Assembly (NCBI RefSeq): GCF_910592395.1
Contig: NC_088317.1
Coordinates: forward strand, 15,810,001 to 15,874,000
Direction: 5' to 3'
Length of the DNA: 64,000 bases
From: Lineus longissimus
Taxonomy: Eukaryota > Nemertea > Pilidiophora > Heteronemertea > Lineidae
This document shows positions 21,401 through 34,000 of the stretch, piece after piece (within the stretch, counting starts at the first letter, position 1; every line of letters begins with the position of its first letter). The translations under genes were made by a program, and so were the position numbers. The notes beneath the pieces are model-generated. The model saw only the letters and a program-made list of their open reading frames with translations, had not been told where the DNA came from and searched no databases.

Positions 21401-24080
21401 TCGGTGACAGGCTATTAGTCCTCAATCCAGGGACTCTCTGAATCTGTCCTCTCTGAATATGTCTTCCGAAAACAAGACAGGTTCAGTGACAAAAGGCATC
21501 GATGTTTGTGTCACAATCAGTGATAAGCTATTGTCCTCAATGCAGGGACTCTCAGATCTGTCCTCTCACAGTGAGACGGGCTTCGTGATAAAGGGATCGG
21601 TATAAGAGTCACAATCTTTCTCAAGCCAACTGTCCTCAATGGAGGGACTCTCTGGATCAATCCTCTCACAACAATACGGGTTCAATGACTGAAGACATCG
21701 ATATATTTAAGTGTCACAATCTTTCTCAAGCTATCTGTCCTCAATGCAGGGACTGTCTGGATCTGTCCTCGCAGTGCAAGACAGGTTCAGTGACCAAAGG
21801 CATCGATGTAAGTGTCACAATCGGTGACAAGCTATCTGTCCTCAATGCAGGGAGTCTCTGGATCTGTTCTCGCACAGCAAGACAGGTTCAGTGACCAAAG
21901 GCATCGATGTAAGTGTCACAATCTTTCTCAGGTCGTCTGTCCTCAGTGCAGGGACTGTCTGGAACTGTCCTCACACAACAAGACGAGTTCAGTGACTTGA
22001 GATTACAGTGTAGGTGGCACAATCTTTCTGATGCGATCTGTTCTCAATGCAGGGACTCTCTGATTCTCTCCTTCCTGAATCTGTCCTCAATGCAGGGAGT
22101 CTCTGGATCTGTCCTCGCACTGCAAGACAGGTTCAGTGACCAAAGGCATCGATGTAAGTGTCACAATCGGTGACAAGCTATCTGTCCTCAATGCAGGGAG
22201 TCTCTGGATCTGTCCTCGCACCGCAAGACAGGTTCAGTGACCAAAGGCATCGATGTAAGTGTCACAATCGGTGACAAGCTATCTGTCCTCAATGCAGGGA
22301 GTCTCTGGATCTGTCCTCGCACCGCAAGACAGGTTCAGTGACCAAAGGCATCGATATAAGTGTCACAATCTTTCTCAGGTCGTCTGTCCTCAGTGCAGGG
22401 ACTGTCTGGATCTGTCCTCACACAACAAGACGAGTTCAGTGACTTAAGATTACAGTGTAGATGTCACAATCTTTCTGAGGCCATCTGTTCTCAATGCAGG
22501 GACTCTCTGATTCTCTCCTCCCTGAATCTGTCCTCCAACAACAAGACAGGTTCATTGACCAAAGGCATTGATGTAAGTGTCACAATCAGTGACAAGCTAT
22601 TTGTCCACAATGCAGGGAGTTTCTGGATCTGTCCTCTCACAGTGAGACGGGCTTCGTGATAAAGGGATCGGTGTAAGAGCGACAATCTTTCTCAAGCCAA
22701 CTGTCCTCAATGGAGGGACTCTCTGGATCAATCCTCTCATAACAAGACGGGTTCAATGACTGAAGACATCGATATATTAAAGTGTCACAACCTTTCTCAA
22801 GCTATCTGTTCTCAATGCAGGGATTCTCGGAATCTGTCCTCGCACTGCAAGACAGGTTCAGTGACCAAAGACATCGATGTAAGTGTCACAATCATTCTCA
22901 GGTCGTCTGTCCTCAGTGCAGGGACTGTCTGGATCTGTCCTCACACAACAAGACGAGTTCAGTGACTTAAGATTACAGTGTAGGTGGCACAATCTTTCTG
23001 ATGCGATCTGTTCTCAATGCAGGGACTCTCTGATTCTCTCCTTCCTGAATCTGTCCTCAATGCAGGGATTCCCTGAATCTGTCCTCTCACAACAAGACAG
23101 GTTCAGTGACCAAAGGCATCGATGTAAGTGTCACAATCGGTGACAAGCTATTTGTCCTCAATGCAGGGACTCTCTGGATCTGTCCTCTCACAGTGGGACG
23201 GGTTCAATGACTGAAGACACCAATATATTTAAGTGTCACAACCTTCCTCAAGCTATCTATCCTCAGTGCAGGGACTCTCTGAATCTGTCCTCGCACTGCA
23301 AGACAGGTTCAGTGACCAAAGGCATCGATGTAAGTGTCACAATCTTTCTCAGGGTGTCTGTCCTCAGTGGAGGGACTGTCTGGATCTATCCTCACACAAC
23401 AAGACGAGTTCAGTAACTTAAAACATCAGTGGAGGTGTCACACAATCTTTCTGAAGCCATCTGTCCTCAATGCAGGGACTCTCTGAATCTGTCCTCCGAC
23501 AACAAGACAGGTTCATTGACCAAAGGCATCGATGTAAGTGTCACAATCGGTGACAAGCTATTTGTCCTCAATGCAGGGAGTCTCTGGATCTGTCCTCTCA
23601 CAACAAGGCGGGTTCAATGACAGAAGACATCAATATATTAAAGTGTCACATTCTTTCTCAAACTATGTGTCCTCAATGCAGAGATTCCCTGAATCTGTCC
23701 TCGCACTGCAAGACAGGTTCAGTGACCAAAGGCATCGATTTAGTGTCACTATCTTTCTGCATTAGTGAAGGTGTCACAGTCTTCCTCAAGCTATCTGTCC
23801 TCCTCAATGCAGGGACTCTCAGGATCTGTCCTCGCACAGCAAGACAGGTTTTTGTGACCAAAGACAAGTGTCACAATCTTCCTGAAGCTATCTGTTGCAT
23901 CCTCTCACAGCAAGACGGAGGTTGTTTTACGACCTGTCTCATTGTATATGTCCTGAATACAGGGATTCCCTGAATCTGTCCTTGGAGTCAGGCAGGGATA
24001 CTATCACAATTTGTGCAAAGTCATCCATTCTGAATAAAGGGACAGCCTGAATCAGTCCTGGGAGTGCTCACAACAAACTG
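18400..24080. repeat. 101-bp satellite array, related to the 54-bp array
   Basis: Roughly 40 copies of a unit of about 101 bp: CAAGACRGGTTCAGTGACCA, AAGGCATCGATGTAAGTGTC, ACAATCTTTCTCAGGTCGTC, TGTCCTCAGTGCAGGGACTG, TCTGGATCTGTCCTCRCA. Spacing is 101 bp where measured (GTGTCAC at 21711, 21812 and 21913). The segments CAAGACG and TGCAGGGACTGTC...TCTGTCCTCACA are shared with the 54-bp unit. The array is split by the foldback element at 18478-19790 and decays after about 23750. Short frames inside it are repeat translations. Confidence 0.93.
18478..19790. mobile_element. Foldback-type element with GTTTCGCTACATG sub-repeats
   Basis: The left terminus (18478-18657) and right terminus (19612-19790) are about 175-bp imperfect inverted repeats. 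Each is built from about nine short tandem units of GTTTCGCTACATGG (inverted: CCATGTAGCGAAAC). Both begin with the same order: TTTCGCTACATTGCCAGTTC, then GCTACAAGTCG, then CATGTGGCGGTCG. The interior of about 950 bp (18660-19610) has no coding capacity that I recognise. Long terminal inverted repeats made of direct sub-repeats are the hallmark of foldback elements (family knowledge). It interrupts the satellite array, so it is younger than the array. Confidence 0.75.
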
Positions 24081-25061
24081 AGATCTCGAAGACGGGCCAT
24101 CGTACCCCATGAGAGAGAAACCGAGGAGAAAAACATACATTTGTTTACTTTTTGTTTATTTTACAAATACTGCGGACAAAATCCAAAATTAGCAACATTT
24201 TCTCAAATCAACTGAAGCCCTCCTGTGAGTGTGCTGAAGCAACTTATAAACATCTCTAAGCACAATGAATCCCCCTCCCCCCACCACCCATAAACTTTTG
24301 AGAAAATGCTAGTAACTTGAGACTACTCAGGAGATATATTTGATGGCGAATGACTTTTCCGTGTCACAAAATACACAAAATATTTGACATCTGTACAACC
24401 ATGCTCAAGTTCATACTGCACTTACCAAAACATATAAAGCAAGCCTCATATTTTTTGAGTAAACCTACATGTACAGATAAGATATGTATTTCCAGGAGGC
24501 GTACTCATCATAATTGTAAATCATCGGCACCTCTGATTAGATTTTTCTCTAAACCTTTCCTCGATTCATCAGCAGGTTAGGTATGCAAGATCATCAGGCA
24601 TGCCAATGTAAGGGTACATACACCTAAGGTGGTCAAAATTTCTCAAGTTTTTACAGGCACGTTTTCAAGATTTCAACGTTTCTTTGACATTTCAAGCTCT
24701 GGAATGAGAAGCTTTGGAAAATGCTTTATTCAAGAATCTGCGTGGACTCATAAACTACAGAGACTGTTGACATAGGAAATGCAAACTTTTACACTTGCTG
24801 AAAATAAAGATAAGACCACGAATCCACACTTTTCCATTGACTTCCATCATGAGAAAATAGAACTTCTCAAATAACGAATATACAATCCATGCATGGATGA
24901 GCAACTACATGTACAAATTTCCCACGGGTTTCCGAGATGATAATGACCTACACAAACCATGCACTGTCTGCACTGGTTATCCGTTTGACTAAAATCCTGA
25001 CGTGAATATCCCACAAATGCTTCAAAAATAGAAACCCAGTCCTTTCAAAGGCTGCAAAACA
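24081..25061 (-). other. IWS1 3' flank / likely 3' UTR
   Basis: Unique AT-rich DNA between the satellite block and the IWS1 stop codon. On the minus strand AATAAA occurs at 24730-24725 (about 330 bp past the stop) and at 24160-24155. The nearer one is the better candidate poly(A) signal. No other gene recognised. Confidence 0.4.
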
Positions 25062-28000
25062 CTATAAAGACATCTTGTTTCCTTCGATACTGATTTTAAC
25101 GGCACGTTGTGATTTTAATTGTTTTTTCATCTCGGCGAAATTTCTCACGTGTTTATCCATGCGAGACGGCTTCTTTTTCTTTGACATCTGAAACGAGAAA
25201 CAAGAATCAAGAAACGTTAGAGAATATTTGTACATTATAGGGGTCATACTAATTCCCGACCTACCCCGACTTTTCCCGACATTTACCGACTTGCGGAAAA
25301 TGCTGCCAAAATATAGTGTATTAATCATCAGAATATTTATATTTGTACTGTTTACATACATATACAGCACGTCTGTTAATTTCAAAACTTTTGAACGATG
25401 CTAAGTTGAGCACATCAACTCCAATAATTACATCTATTTACCAACCGCAATTATTTTCTGCAGGTCGGTAATCTTTGTTAGTTGTGGTTGTCGCTTCTTG
25501 TAAACTGTACATGCATAGCGCATATGCTCATGTTCGGCCTTGCGGTTGGTAAATAGATGTAATTATTGGAGTTGATTTGCTCAACTTAGCATCGTTCAAA
25601 TGTCTTGAAATTAACAGACGTGCTGTATATGTATGTAAACAGTACAAATATAAATATTCTGATGATTAATACACTATATTTTGGCAACATTTTCCGCAAG
25701 TCGGTAAATGTCGGGAAAAGTCGGGGTAGGTCGGGAATTAGTATAACCGCATTATAGGCATCCTATTCCTGATTTCCACCAAGTCTTGCATAAAAATAAC
25801 GTCAAAACTCATACAAAAGTGATGTCACGTCTTTGCCACAACAACGCAATACCACAGCAGTAGTCAGTGCTACGAAGTGGTAGTCTCAGCTTTTGTAGTA
25901 TTCTATTGAAGGGCACAGAGCCGTAACTGCAACCTGGCTAAACTAAATAGGATTTTTACAACATTGTCCTATATGCAAGGGTTTCCAAATCGAAATTCTA
26001 AAGCCCAATTTATCCAGCGGTCGTAGTGAAGTTAGGGATCGATTAGAGGGAACTTGATCTCCTAAGTTGTGATTATCACTTTGAGAGGTGAAAGCCTCGT
26101 CCCAAGTCATTGCGCCTCTGCCAATTCCTGGCGTGTAGCTACGCTGACCGGAGCGATCGACCACCCAAATATCACGAGCTCTCGCAGGGAGGCGCGTGGT
26201 ATTACCAGGCTGAAAGAGGTGACATCGAGTTACATTTCTAAAGCACCTCCACAAAATGTCTATTACATTCTAACCATTCAAATCTTTTAACGAAATAAAA
26301 AGCACATCATCCCAATAATCCTTTTAGAAGTCAAAATGTGTTTTAGGGCATTCGTTTAAGAAGCTACCAAATCTATTCAAAGGTGTTACCTTTATTGGCC
26401 CTTCCGCCTCATCCGTATTCCATTTTGGTCGAATAACGTAGTCTTTGTTCGAGGGCTGTGGAACTCGTGCACGCGCAACCCAACCCTTCTCACCAGGCCG
26501 TATAGCACCCCTGAAAACAAAGCACGACGCGTTAATCTAGGCCACTTCAGAGCAACCGAGACTTAATAATGTTTATATCCCAAGTTATTCAGGTATCCGC
26601 TTTAATAATGAAAGGGCTGATAAATTGGCAGGGAGTGCCACGCATTAAGAAACTCGGACCAGACAGCAGCCGATGCCTTTAGTACCATAGCCACAAACTG
26701 CCTGGCAAAGAATGAGAGCCAGACCAAACTTGGTCCATGGAAAGATTGTTGAGAGGGACGTCAACAGAGGAGACTGTGCAAGGGTACTTCCACGAGAGAG
26801 AGAAGACGGGTATAAACTCGATTAAAGATAGGTACGAACACCAGTAGAGGGCTCAGAACTCTTTTGGACATGCTTGGGGGAAGAGGGCCAGAGTGGATTC
26901 AAGTGCCACAACTCATCTGACGTCACAACAAGATAACATGAGCGTCGTTTTGGCAAATGACGTCATTTCTTAAAGCACCTACTTTTCTTGCCCCTTTAGA
27001 GCTTTTTCCATGTCCTGTCTTGGAGTTGCCCCACCCTCAGAGCTCACCCGTCGTTTCTTCGGCAGCTGGTCGTAATCTCTCTGCTCTCTTTCCTCCCGAG
27101 AGAGATTTTTATAATTTGACGTCAAGCTGAAAATCGGTCGCGCCCATTCATCTGTAAGAGAGCGATAAGAAAAGCTATGAGGCAAACTTTTTTCCAGGCT
27201 TTAAGGGTAACTCGTGTCAAATTTCACCATATAATGTTTTAGCTGTTTTTGACCAATGACTACGTCACTTTCTCATAAATCGGTAACGTTTTCGAATCGA
27301 AATGCACATTTTCTAGAAATTGATGGTTTAATCCCGCCCGGACGGCTCGCTTCGATGCCTTTTTCGTTGATGACGTTACAACATGAACATTTTCACGGTC
27401 GCAGTGGTTTACATTCAGCGATTTTATTATAAATCTGATCAAAAATGGAAAATTTGAACTTTACATTTGTGATCAACAATTAAAAACGGACGTATTTCCG
27501 CAAAGTCGTAAATCACATCACAGTATTACTTTAACTTTTAACCGATGGTGTGAATATGAAGTCAAGTTCACATTGCCAATGCTTGGTTAACTGTAACATG
27601 ATGGTTTAAGGCATCAAAAGTGTGAGAAATAGTGACAAACATATTTCCAAAAGTGGCTACCGAGGCCGCGCTAATGATGCCATTATAGATAAGACCCCAA
27701 TTTGGAAGTCAAAATAACATCACTGACCCACGTGACGCATTGTGTCGCTGGCACAACAATATCAGTAGTGAAGCTACATCAACCAAGATCTTATCCAAAC
27801 GTGGCACATTTTGTCAACAAATTCGTGGCACATTTTGTCAACAAATTCATCAAAGTCCAGGGGATGGATCGACCCCAAATGATGTCACTGCTCAGCCCCA
27901 ACATCTAAGCATCACATTCCCCTCCCTTTGAACATGATGAGCTAAAACCTTATGATTCATACCCATGTCTCACAAGAGTCTGCAGGTAACCAAGAAGAAA

Positions 28001-31000
28001 CATAACACACCGAACCATCTCGCTACTTACGAATGAGCTTGTTTGTAAATCTTTTATTATTTCGAACTTCTTTCGGATGTTTATGTAAATACATGACAGC
28101 TTTCCCTATTCCACTGCTTTTCAGGTAATCACCGTGGATTGGTGGAAACTGAAAAGAGATGATTAAGAAAATTATGAGAATGAAAAAGGCTATTTCGTCC
28201 CTAATTATAATTGAGCCTCATAGCCTAGTGGTTTACACTGCTGGCCACCACGCAATAGGGCCCGGGTTCGATCCCGGGGAGAACCCCGGATCGTATGTCT
28301 GGATGAACTAGCGTGGCTTTCAAGGAACTAAAATTCCTGGCTCTTCACAGTCCTTCAAATGAGACTCAAAACCGAGGTTCCTTGTACCTGGTGTCTATGC
28401 CAGGGCAAGCTAAGACCCCACCAAGTGAGAAACATGAGTAGCTTGCGTGGACTCTATCTCTCTCGCCAAAGTCGGACCACTAGGCCAATAAACCCAATTG
28501 GCGCCTAACCGTAGTGGCACGCAGGATACGTTCATCCCGCCTTGGAGGAGGATTACTCCTAGGAGAATGACCCCTCCAAGTGCAGAGCGAACGCTGAAGA
28601 AGAAGAAGAAGTCCCTAATTATATTTTACTCTGCTGGCTACCACGAATTAGGCCCGGGTTTGATCCCTAGAGAAAAACCTGGATGGCATTTCTTGATAAA
28701 CCGTGTAACTTTCAAGGAACTGACATTCTGGCTCTTGCTGACTCCTTCGAATGAGATGTATCCGGTAGAGAGAAAGAGGAAAAACATGAGTTGCATGCGT
28801 GAACTCGACTTTTGACTGAAGACAGTCACTAGGCCAATGAACGCAATTGGCATCTAACCAAAGTGGCACTTCATACCCTTATCCCGCCTTGGAGGAGGAA
28901 TACTCCCTTGAGAATAACACCGCCAAGTGCAAGGCAAAGGCCGAGGGAAAAGAAGGCCGCACCAATTTGACTACTTGATGAACAAGTAACGCCAGAACGC
29001 TATTGAAAAGAAAATAAGAAATTTAATTCTTACTTCGACTAATATTTTGAGTAGACCTTCTCTGATATGAAGATGGGGCAGTGATCTGTCCGGAAGCGGA
29101 GCAAGCCATTCCTGAAAGGAAACAAATACCTAATAAACATACAACAGGAACTCTCCATTCAAGACACCCTTGGGACACACATATGTTGTCCTTGATTAAG
29201 AGGTGTCCTGATTACCGAGGTCAATTTGAGTCATTATCATACTTTTCATTTCGGAAAACTGACACAGCTTACAACTATTTTATCATCGAAAGGTGTCAAT
29301 TATGTTAATGGGGAGGCCGTTTGAAAGAAAAGGCTCTGTCAGTCGAAGCTCGCCTGTCCAAGAACTGTGGAACTTTGACATTGCTTGCACCCAACCTGAT
29401 GCAAATGTTGTACTACATGATCTTAACTCACCGTTATAGCACTAAGAATACCACAGTCTAAAAATGCAATCTGGAGATCAGCTCTGAAATGAAACAGAAA
29501 TGATATCACTTTCAGCAGCGCCCAATGTCCCCAGGAAATATGACAAGATAAGGTTAAGCTCCTCTGAATACTCATGCTCCAGGTGTCAGTCTAACTGCAC
29601 CAATGTGTCTCCAATTTGGAACTACCCACCTCTCGGATAAAATAGAGACCAGGCAGCCAACAGGGTAATGAAATTGTGGAGCACGGTGGCATTTTAAAGA
29701 GTCCAACTTTCAATCCAAGGATAGAATGTGGGTTCAAACCTCAGTCTGGTTATTACGTTATACTTCACAGCACAAGTGAGACCTGTATGAGCTTTTTTAG
29801 TTTTTTGCCAAAAAAATGGCAAAAATCAGCAAGTTTTAGTACTCACTTCCGGAGCTGGGACAAAACTAAAGGCAATAATTTCAGTTTTTTTGTTGCTGCT
29901 CTTCTTTGGCCATTCAAAATTCTGTCTTCCTGAAAGCAAATTCAACAGCAACGTCATTCATCAGAAAAAGATTGATAATCGTTTGACAACTTTTGAGACA
30001 GGACATGCAAAGGCCTATGGGAAAGTAAGACATGTCAATTTAAAGAAACTTGGATTTTTTCCAATAAACTTTCATGGATTGTGGTCAACAAAAACCTTAT
30101 ATGTTACAGAATCTGGGAGTTTCCAGCGAGGTTGGTAAGAGTATGACAAATAGTTCATAGTCTTGGAATTTTTGGCAAGGTTGGCAGAGTTATGACAAAA
30201 AGTTTACAGTCTCGGAGTTTTTCAGCAAGGTTGGTAGAAGTTTGACCAAAACTTTATAGTCTTGAGTTTTCAGCAAGGTTGTTTATAAGGTTATGGAAAT
30301 TGACATATTCTAAGGACGGCACAGTTGTGCATTGTTCATTACCTCAGCTGCCTCTTTCATCTTTTTGATTAAATCTGCGATGAGGTCATCACTGTCGTTG
30401 ATAGCCTCCCCTTCATCTCGCCTCCTACGTCGTTTTGCTTGATTTTCCGCTTTCTTCTTGGCCATCATCTGGTCAAAGTCCGACGCAAAGATCATGCTAC
30501 AGCAAGAAAGGATATATGGAGGCAAAAACACAACCTGATCACATAGTCCAGTCAATTTATGATGGCAAAACCTGATCACATAGTCCAGTCAATTTATGAA
30601 GGCAAAAACCTGATCACATAGTTCAGTCAATTTATGAAGGAAAAAAACCCTGATCACATAGTTCAGTCAATTTATGAAGGAAAAAACCCCTGATCACATA
30701 GTTCAGTCAATTTATGAAGGAAAAAACCCCTGATCACATAGTCCAGTCAATTTATGAAGGAAAAAACCCTGATCACATAGTCCAGTCAATTTGTGAAAAC
30801 TCCAGGCTGGACCTAGACAGAATTGCAACAGAAATGATCTTGCATTGGGATCCTAAGGCCTACTACATAACATACTAAAAGTCCAAAGAAATCAAATGAG
30901 AGATATCAAAAACATGTTGATGACTGTGCAGTCTAAAGGCAAGACACATGTGGTTGTAAATTTCACCTTAACCTTCCTAGGGGTAATATTTCTACCTCTA

Positions 31001-34000
31001 TTCAGCTTAAAAGATAAAGCTATAAAGTTTGTTTAATATAGTGTAAACCCTAATGAAAGGGCCAGCCAGTTTTGGCTTATGAGACACTCTTTACTTCCAA
31101 ACTCCCATCTCTAATGCCAGGCGCCTGGCGAGAAGGCAGTTTGTACCCTATATTTTACTAGCTGGCGGCTAACCAACCATCTGCATCAGAAAGATGTTAC
31201 CAGCAGGCCTTGAACCTTTGACCTTCCGTTCACGAGGCGGGCGCCTTAAAACTAGGCCCTCAGGGTCGGCTACACGTACCCACTATCCTCAACGACGCCC
31301 ATATCGTCGTCATCATCAGACATCTGGGGCAAGACCGCCTCGGGTGGTGGCATATCCTCATCATTGTCCTCGTCATCTGACTCCTTCTCCAGCTGATGTT
31401 TCTGGGCTGCTACATCTGCCTCTCGAAAACCCTACAAAGACCACCAGAATGTTATTGATAAATCCTAAACTTTCATTATAGATTTTAACACACGCAGTCC
31501 TATCTTCAACTTTAGAGATTTAGAAATTTTTATACTTGCCTCAAATTCTTCATCGCTTTCATCACTTTCTCCAAAAATATCCGCAAGGAGTTCTCCAACT
31601 GCCGACCTAAAATGACAAAACAAATACTGTTATCAATTCAATAAATACAATCGTCAAAAGGTAGTGGGTCAAACATCTCAAACTGTCCAAAAAACCAAAG
31701 ATTCAATAAAACACATCTTCATGACCATTGTTAGAATCTAGTCTGATTTCTTTCTCTAGTTTTTTAAGAAATGCAGAAAAAATGTGTTTGGCCTTACTCT
31801 TTATCGCTGTCCCCATCGCTTTTGTCATCAGCTTCATCGTCGAATAAACCCTTTTCACTGCCTTCGTCATCAGACTCGGCCAGGCGCTTCCGTTTCCTCC
31901 GCTGAGGTACATCCTCATCGTCACTCCCTGCGCCCGAATGGACACTTCCCGCACCAGACATTGCCTCGTCCCCAGAACCAGCTGGGCTGCCCGACCTTGA
32001 CCTTCTCGGACTGTGTTCACCTTCACTTCCCGACCTTCGTGGACTGCGTTCGCCTTCACTGCCTGACCTTCGTGGACTCCCTCTACCTTCACTGCCAGAC
32101 CTTTGTGGACTCCCTCTACCTTCACTGCCAGACCTTTGCGGACTTCCTCTACCTTCACTGCCAGACCTTTGCGGACTCTCTCTACCTTCACTGCCTGACC
32201 TTTGTGGACTCCCTCCACCTTCACTGCCTGATCTTCGTGGACTCCGTTGACCCTCACTTCCCGACACTGCCTCACGATCTGATCCCTCACCCTCATCAGG
32301 ACTTCGCGGAGCCTCATAATCTGGGCTACCGATAGGACTTCTTGGTCCCTCTGCGTCTGATGCTGCCCCTTCATCACCAGAATACTGAGGTGCTACAGGA
32401 CTTTGCGGGCTCTCTGGTGGAGATCTTGGACTCCCAATATCTGACCGCTGCACTGCTTCATCACCCGAATCCCGTCTCTCTACATCTGAAGCCTGGTCTT
32501 CGTCTTCAGTTCCGGACTGTCTCGCTTCGTCACCTGACCCTCGAGCTTCATCACCGGACATCGGTTCATCACCAGATCTACGTCCTTCGTCTCCCGACAC
32601 TCTCTCACCCTCGGCATCGGAGCCGCGTTCACTTCCTGACCTACGACCCTCACTACCTGACCTGCGATCCTCATTATCTGATCTGTGACCTTCATCCCCC
32701 GATTCTGCCTCATTCCCAGAATGTTCAACCTCGGCTTCAGACCCAGACCTCTGCATCTCCTCGGCATCTGAACCTCTTTCTCCTTCACTCCCTGATCTGT
32801 GCCCTTCATCACCGGAATGTTGCCCAGCCTCCGAACCCGACCGCTGTCCTTCGTCATCAGAATTCACCCCAGCCTCATCCCCAGACTCTCGATCTGACCT
32901 TTGACCCTCATCCCCAGAACCTGCTCTCTCGTCACCAGAACCTCGAGCCATGGCTTCATCCCCAGAATTCACTTCACGCTCATCATCGGAATCTCGAGCT
33001 CTTTCAACTTCTTGTTCATCATCTGAATCACGGCCACGTTCATCATCAGAGTCACGTGCCCGTTCGTCGTCAGAGTCACGTGCCCGTTCATCATCTGAGT
33101 CACGTGCATGATCATCATCTGAGTTAAGCACGCGTTCATTATCTGATTCATGAACACGTTCATCATCTGAGTCACGTGCATGTTCATCGCCTGACGGCTG
33201 TGCCTCATCTCCAGATTCCATATGAACATCATTCTCCGACGCTACACCATTATCATAAGCCACGTGGTCCTCAGGATCATACTCCTGTTCACCTCCAGAG
33301 TGAGCCACATGTTCATCATCTGATCCAGGTTCCATCTCATTGCCAGAATCACGTTCCCGGTCTCCTCCATCCGAGTGGTCCATCTGTTCGTCATCCGAAC
33401 CATGGTTGGAATCTTCTGCACCAGAGTGAGCTACTTGCTCTTCATCCGACCCAACTTCTCGTCCCGACCCAGAGTCAGAATGTGCCTGAAGACAGAAAAA
33501 GTTCTTTAACAAAAGGAAACGTGGCACATTGAATGGACTGTCCACTGCCTATAGTCCCCCTTTAAGGCTACAATGGGGATATCATTTTCATCAGGACGTG
33601 GGATGACATTTCAAGCATAATTTTAGTTGACAACAAAGAATTTAAAGGAGGTCTAAGCATTCGGGGTGTCACAGGAGACGGAGTCAGGTTTATAAATTGG
33701 CTCGACTGTAACAACTATGGCATGTGACTTCTTTACCTGTTCACCACCTTCTAATTCGTCATGTTCGTCCTGAAGTGGTGTAGATCCACCGCTCTGTGAG
33801 CCATCTGAAAAATAAAGAGCAGATTCAATCATCACTGTACTGTACCACGTCCGAAAATAGGTCACTACATTACAAAGCTTTCATTTTCTTCGATTGGTGG
33901 TACGTTTGACAAGATCATCATCAGCTTACCAATGTCATAAAAGCTTTTTTTGGGGGAAAATATCTACATCTATTCATCAGCAAAACCCTGCCGATATCGC

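Noticed and set aside
31703-33545. Long plus-strand and alternative-frame open stretches opposite the IWS1 charged exon
   Set aside because: Biased codon content of Ser/Asp/Glu repeats leaves other frames open. The minus-strand frame matches IWS1 and joins in phase to flanking exons.
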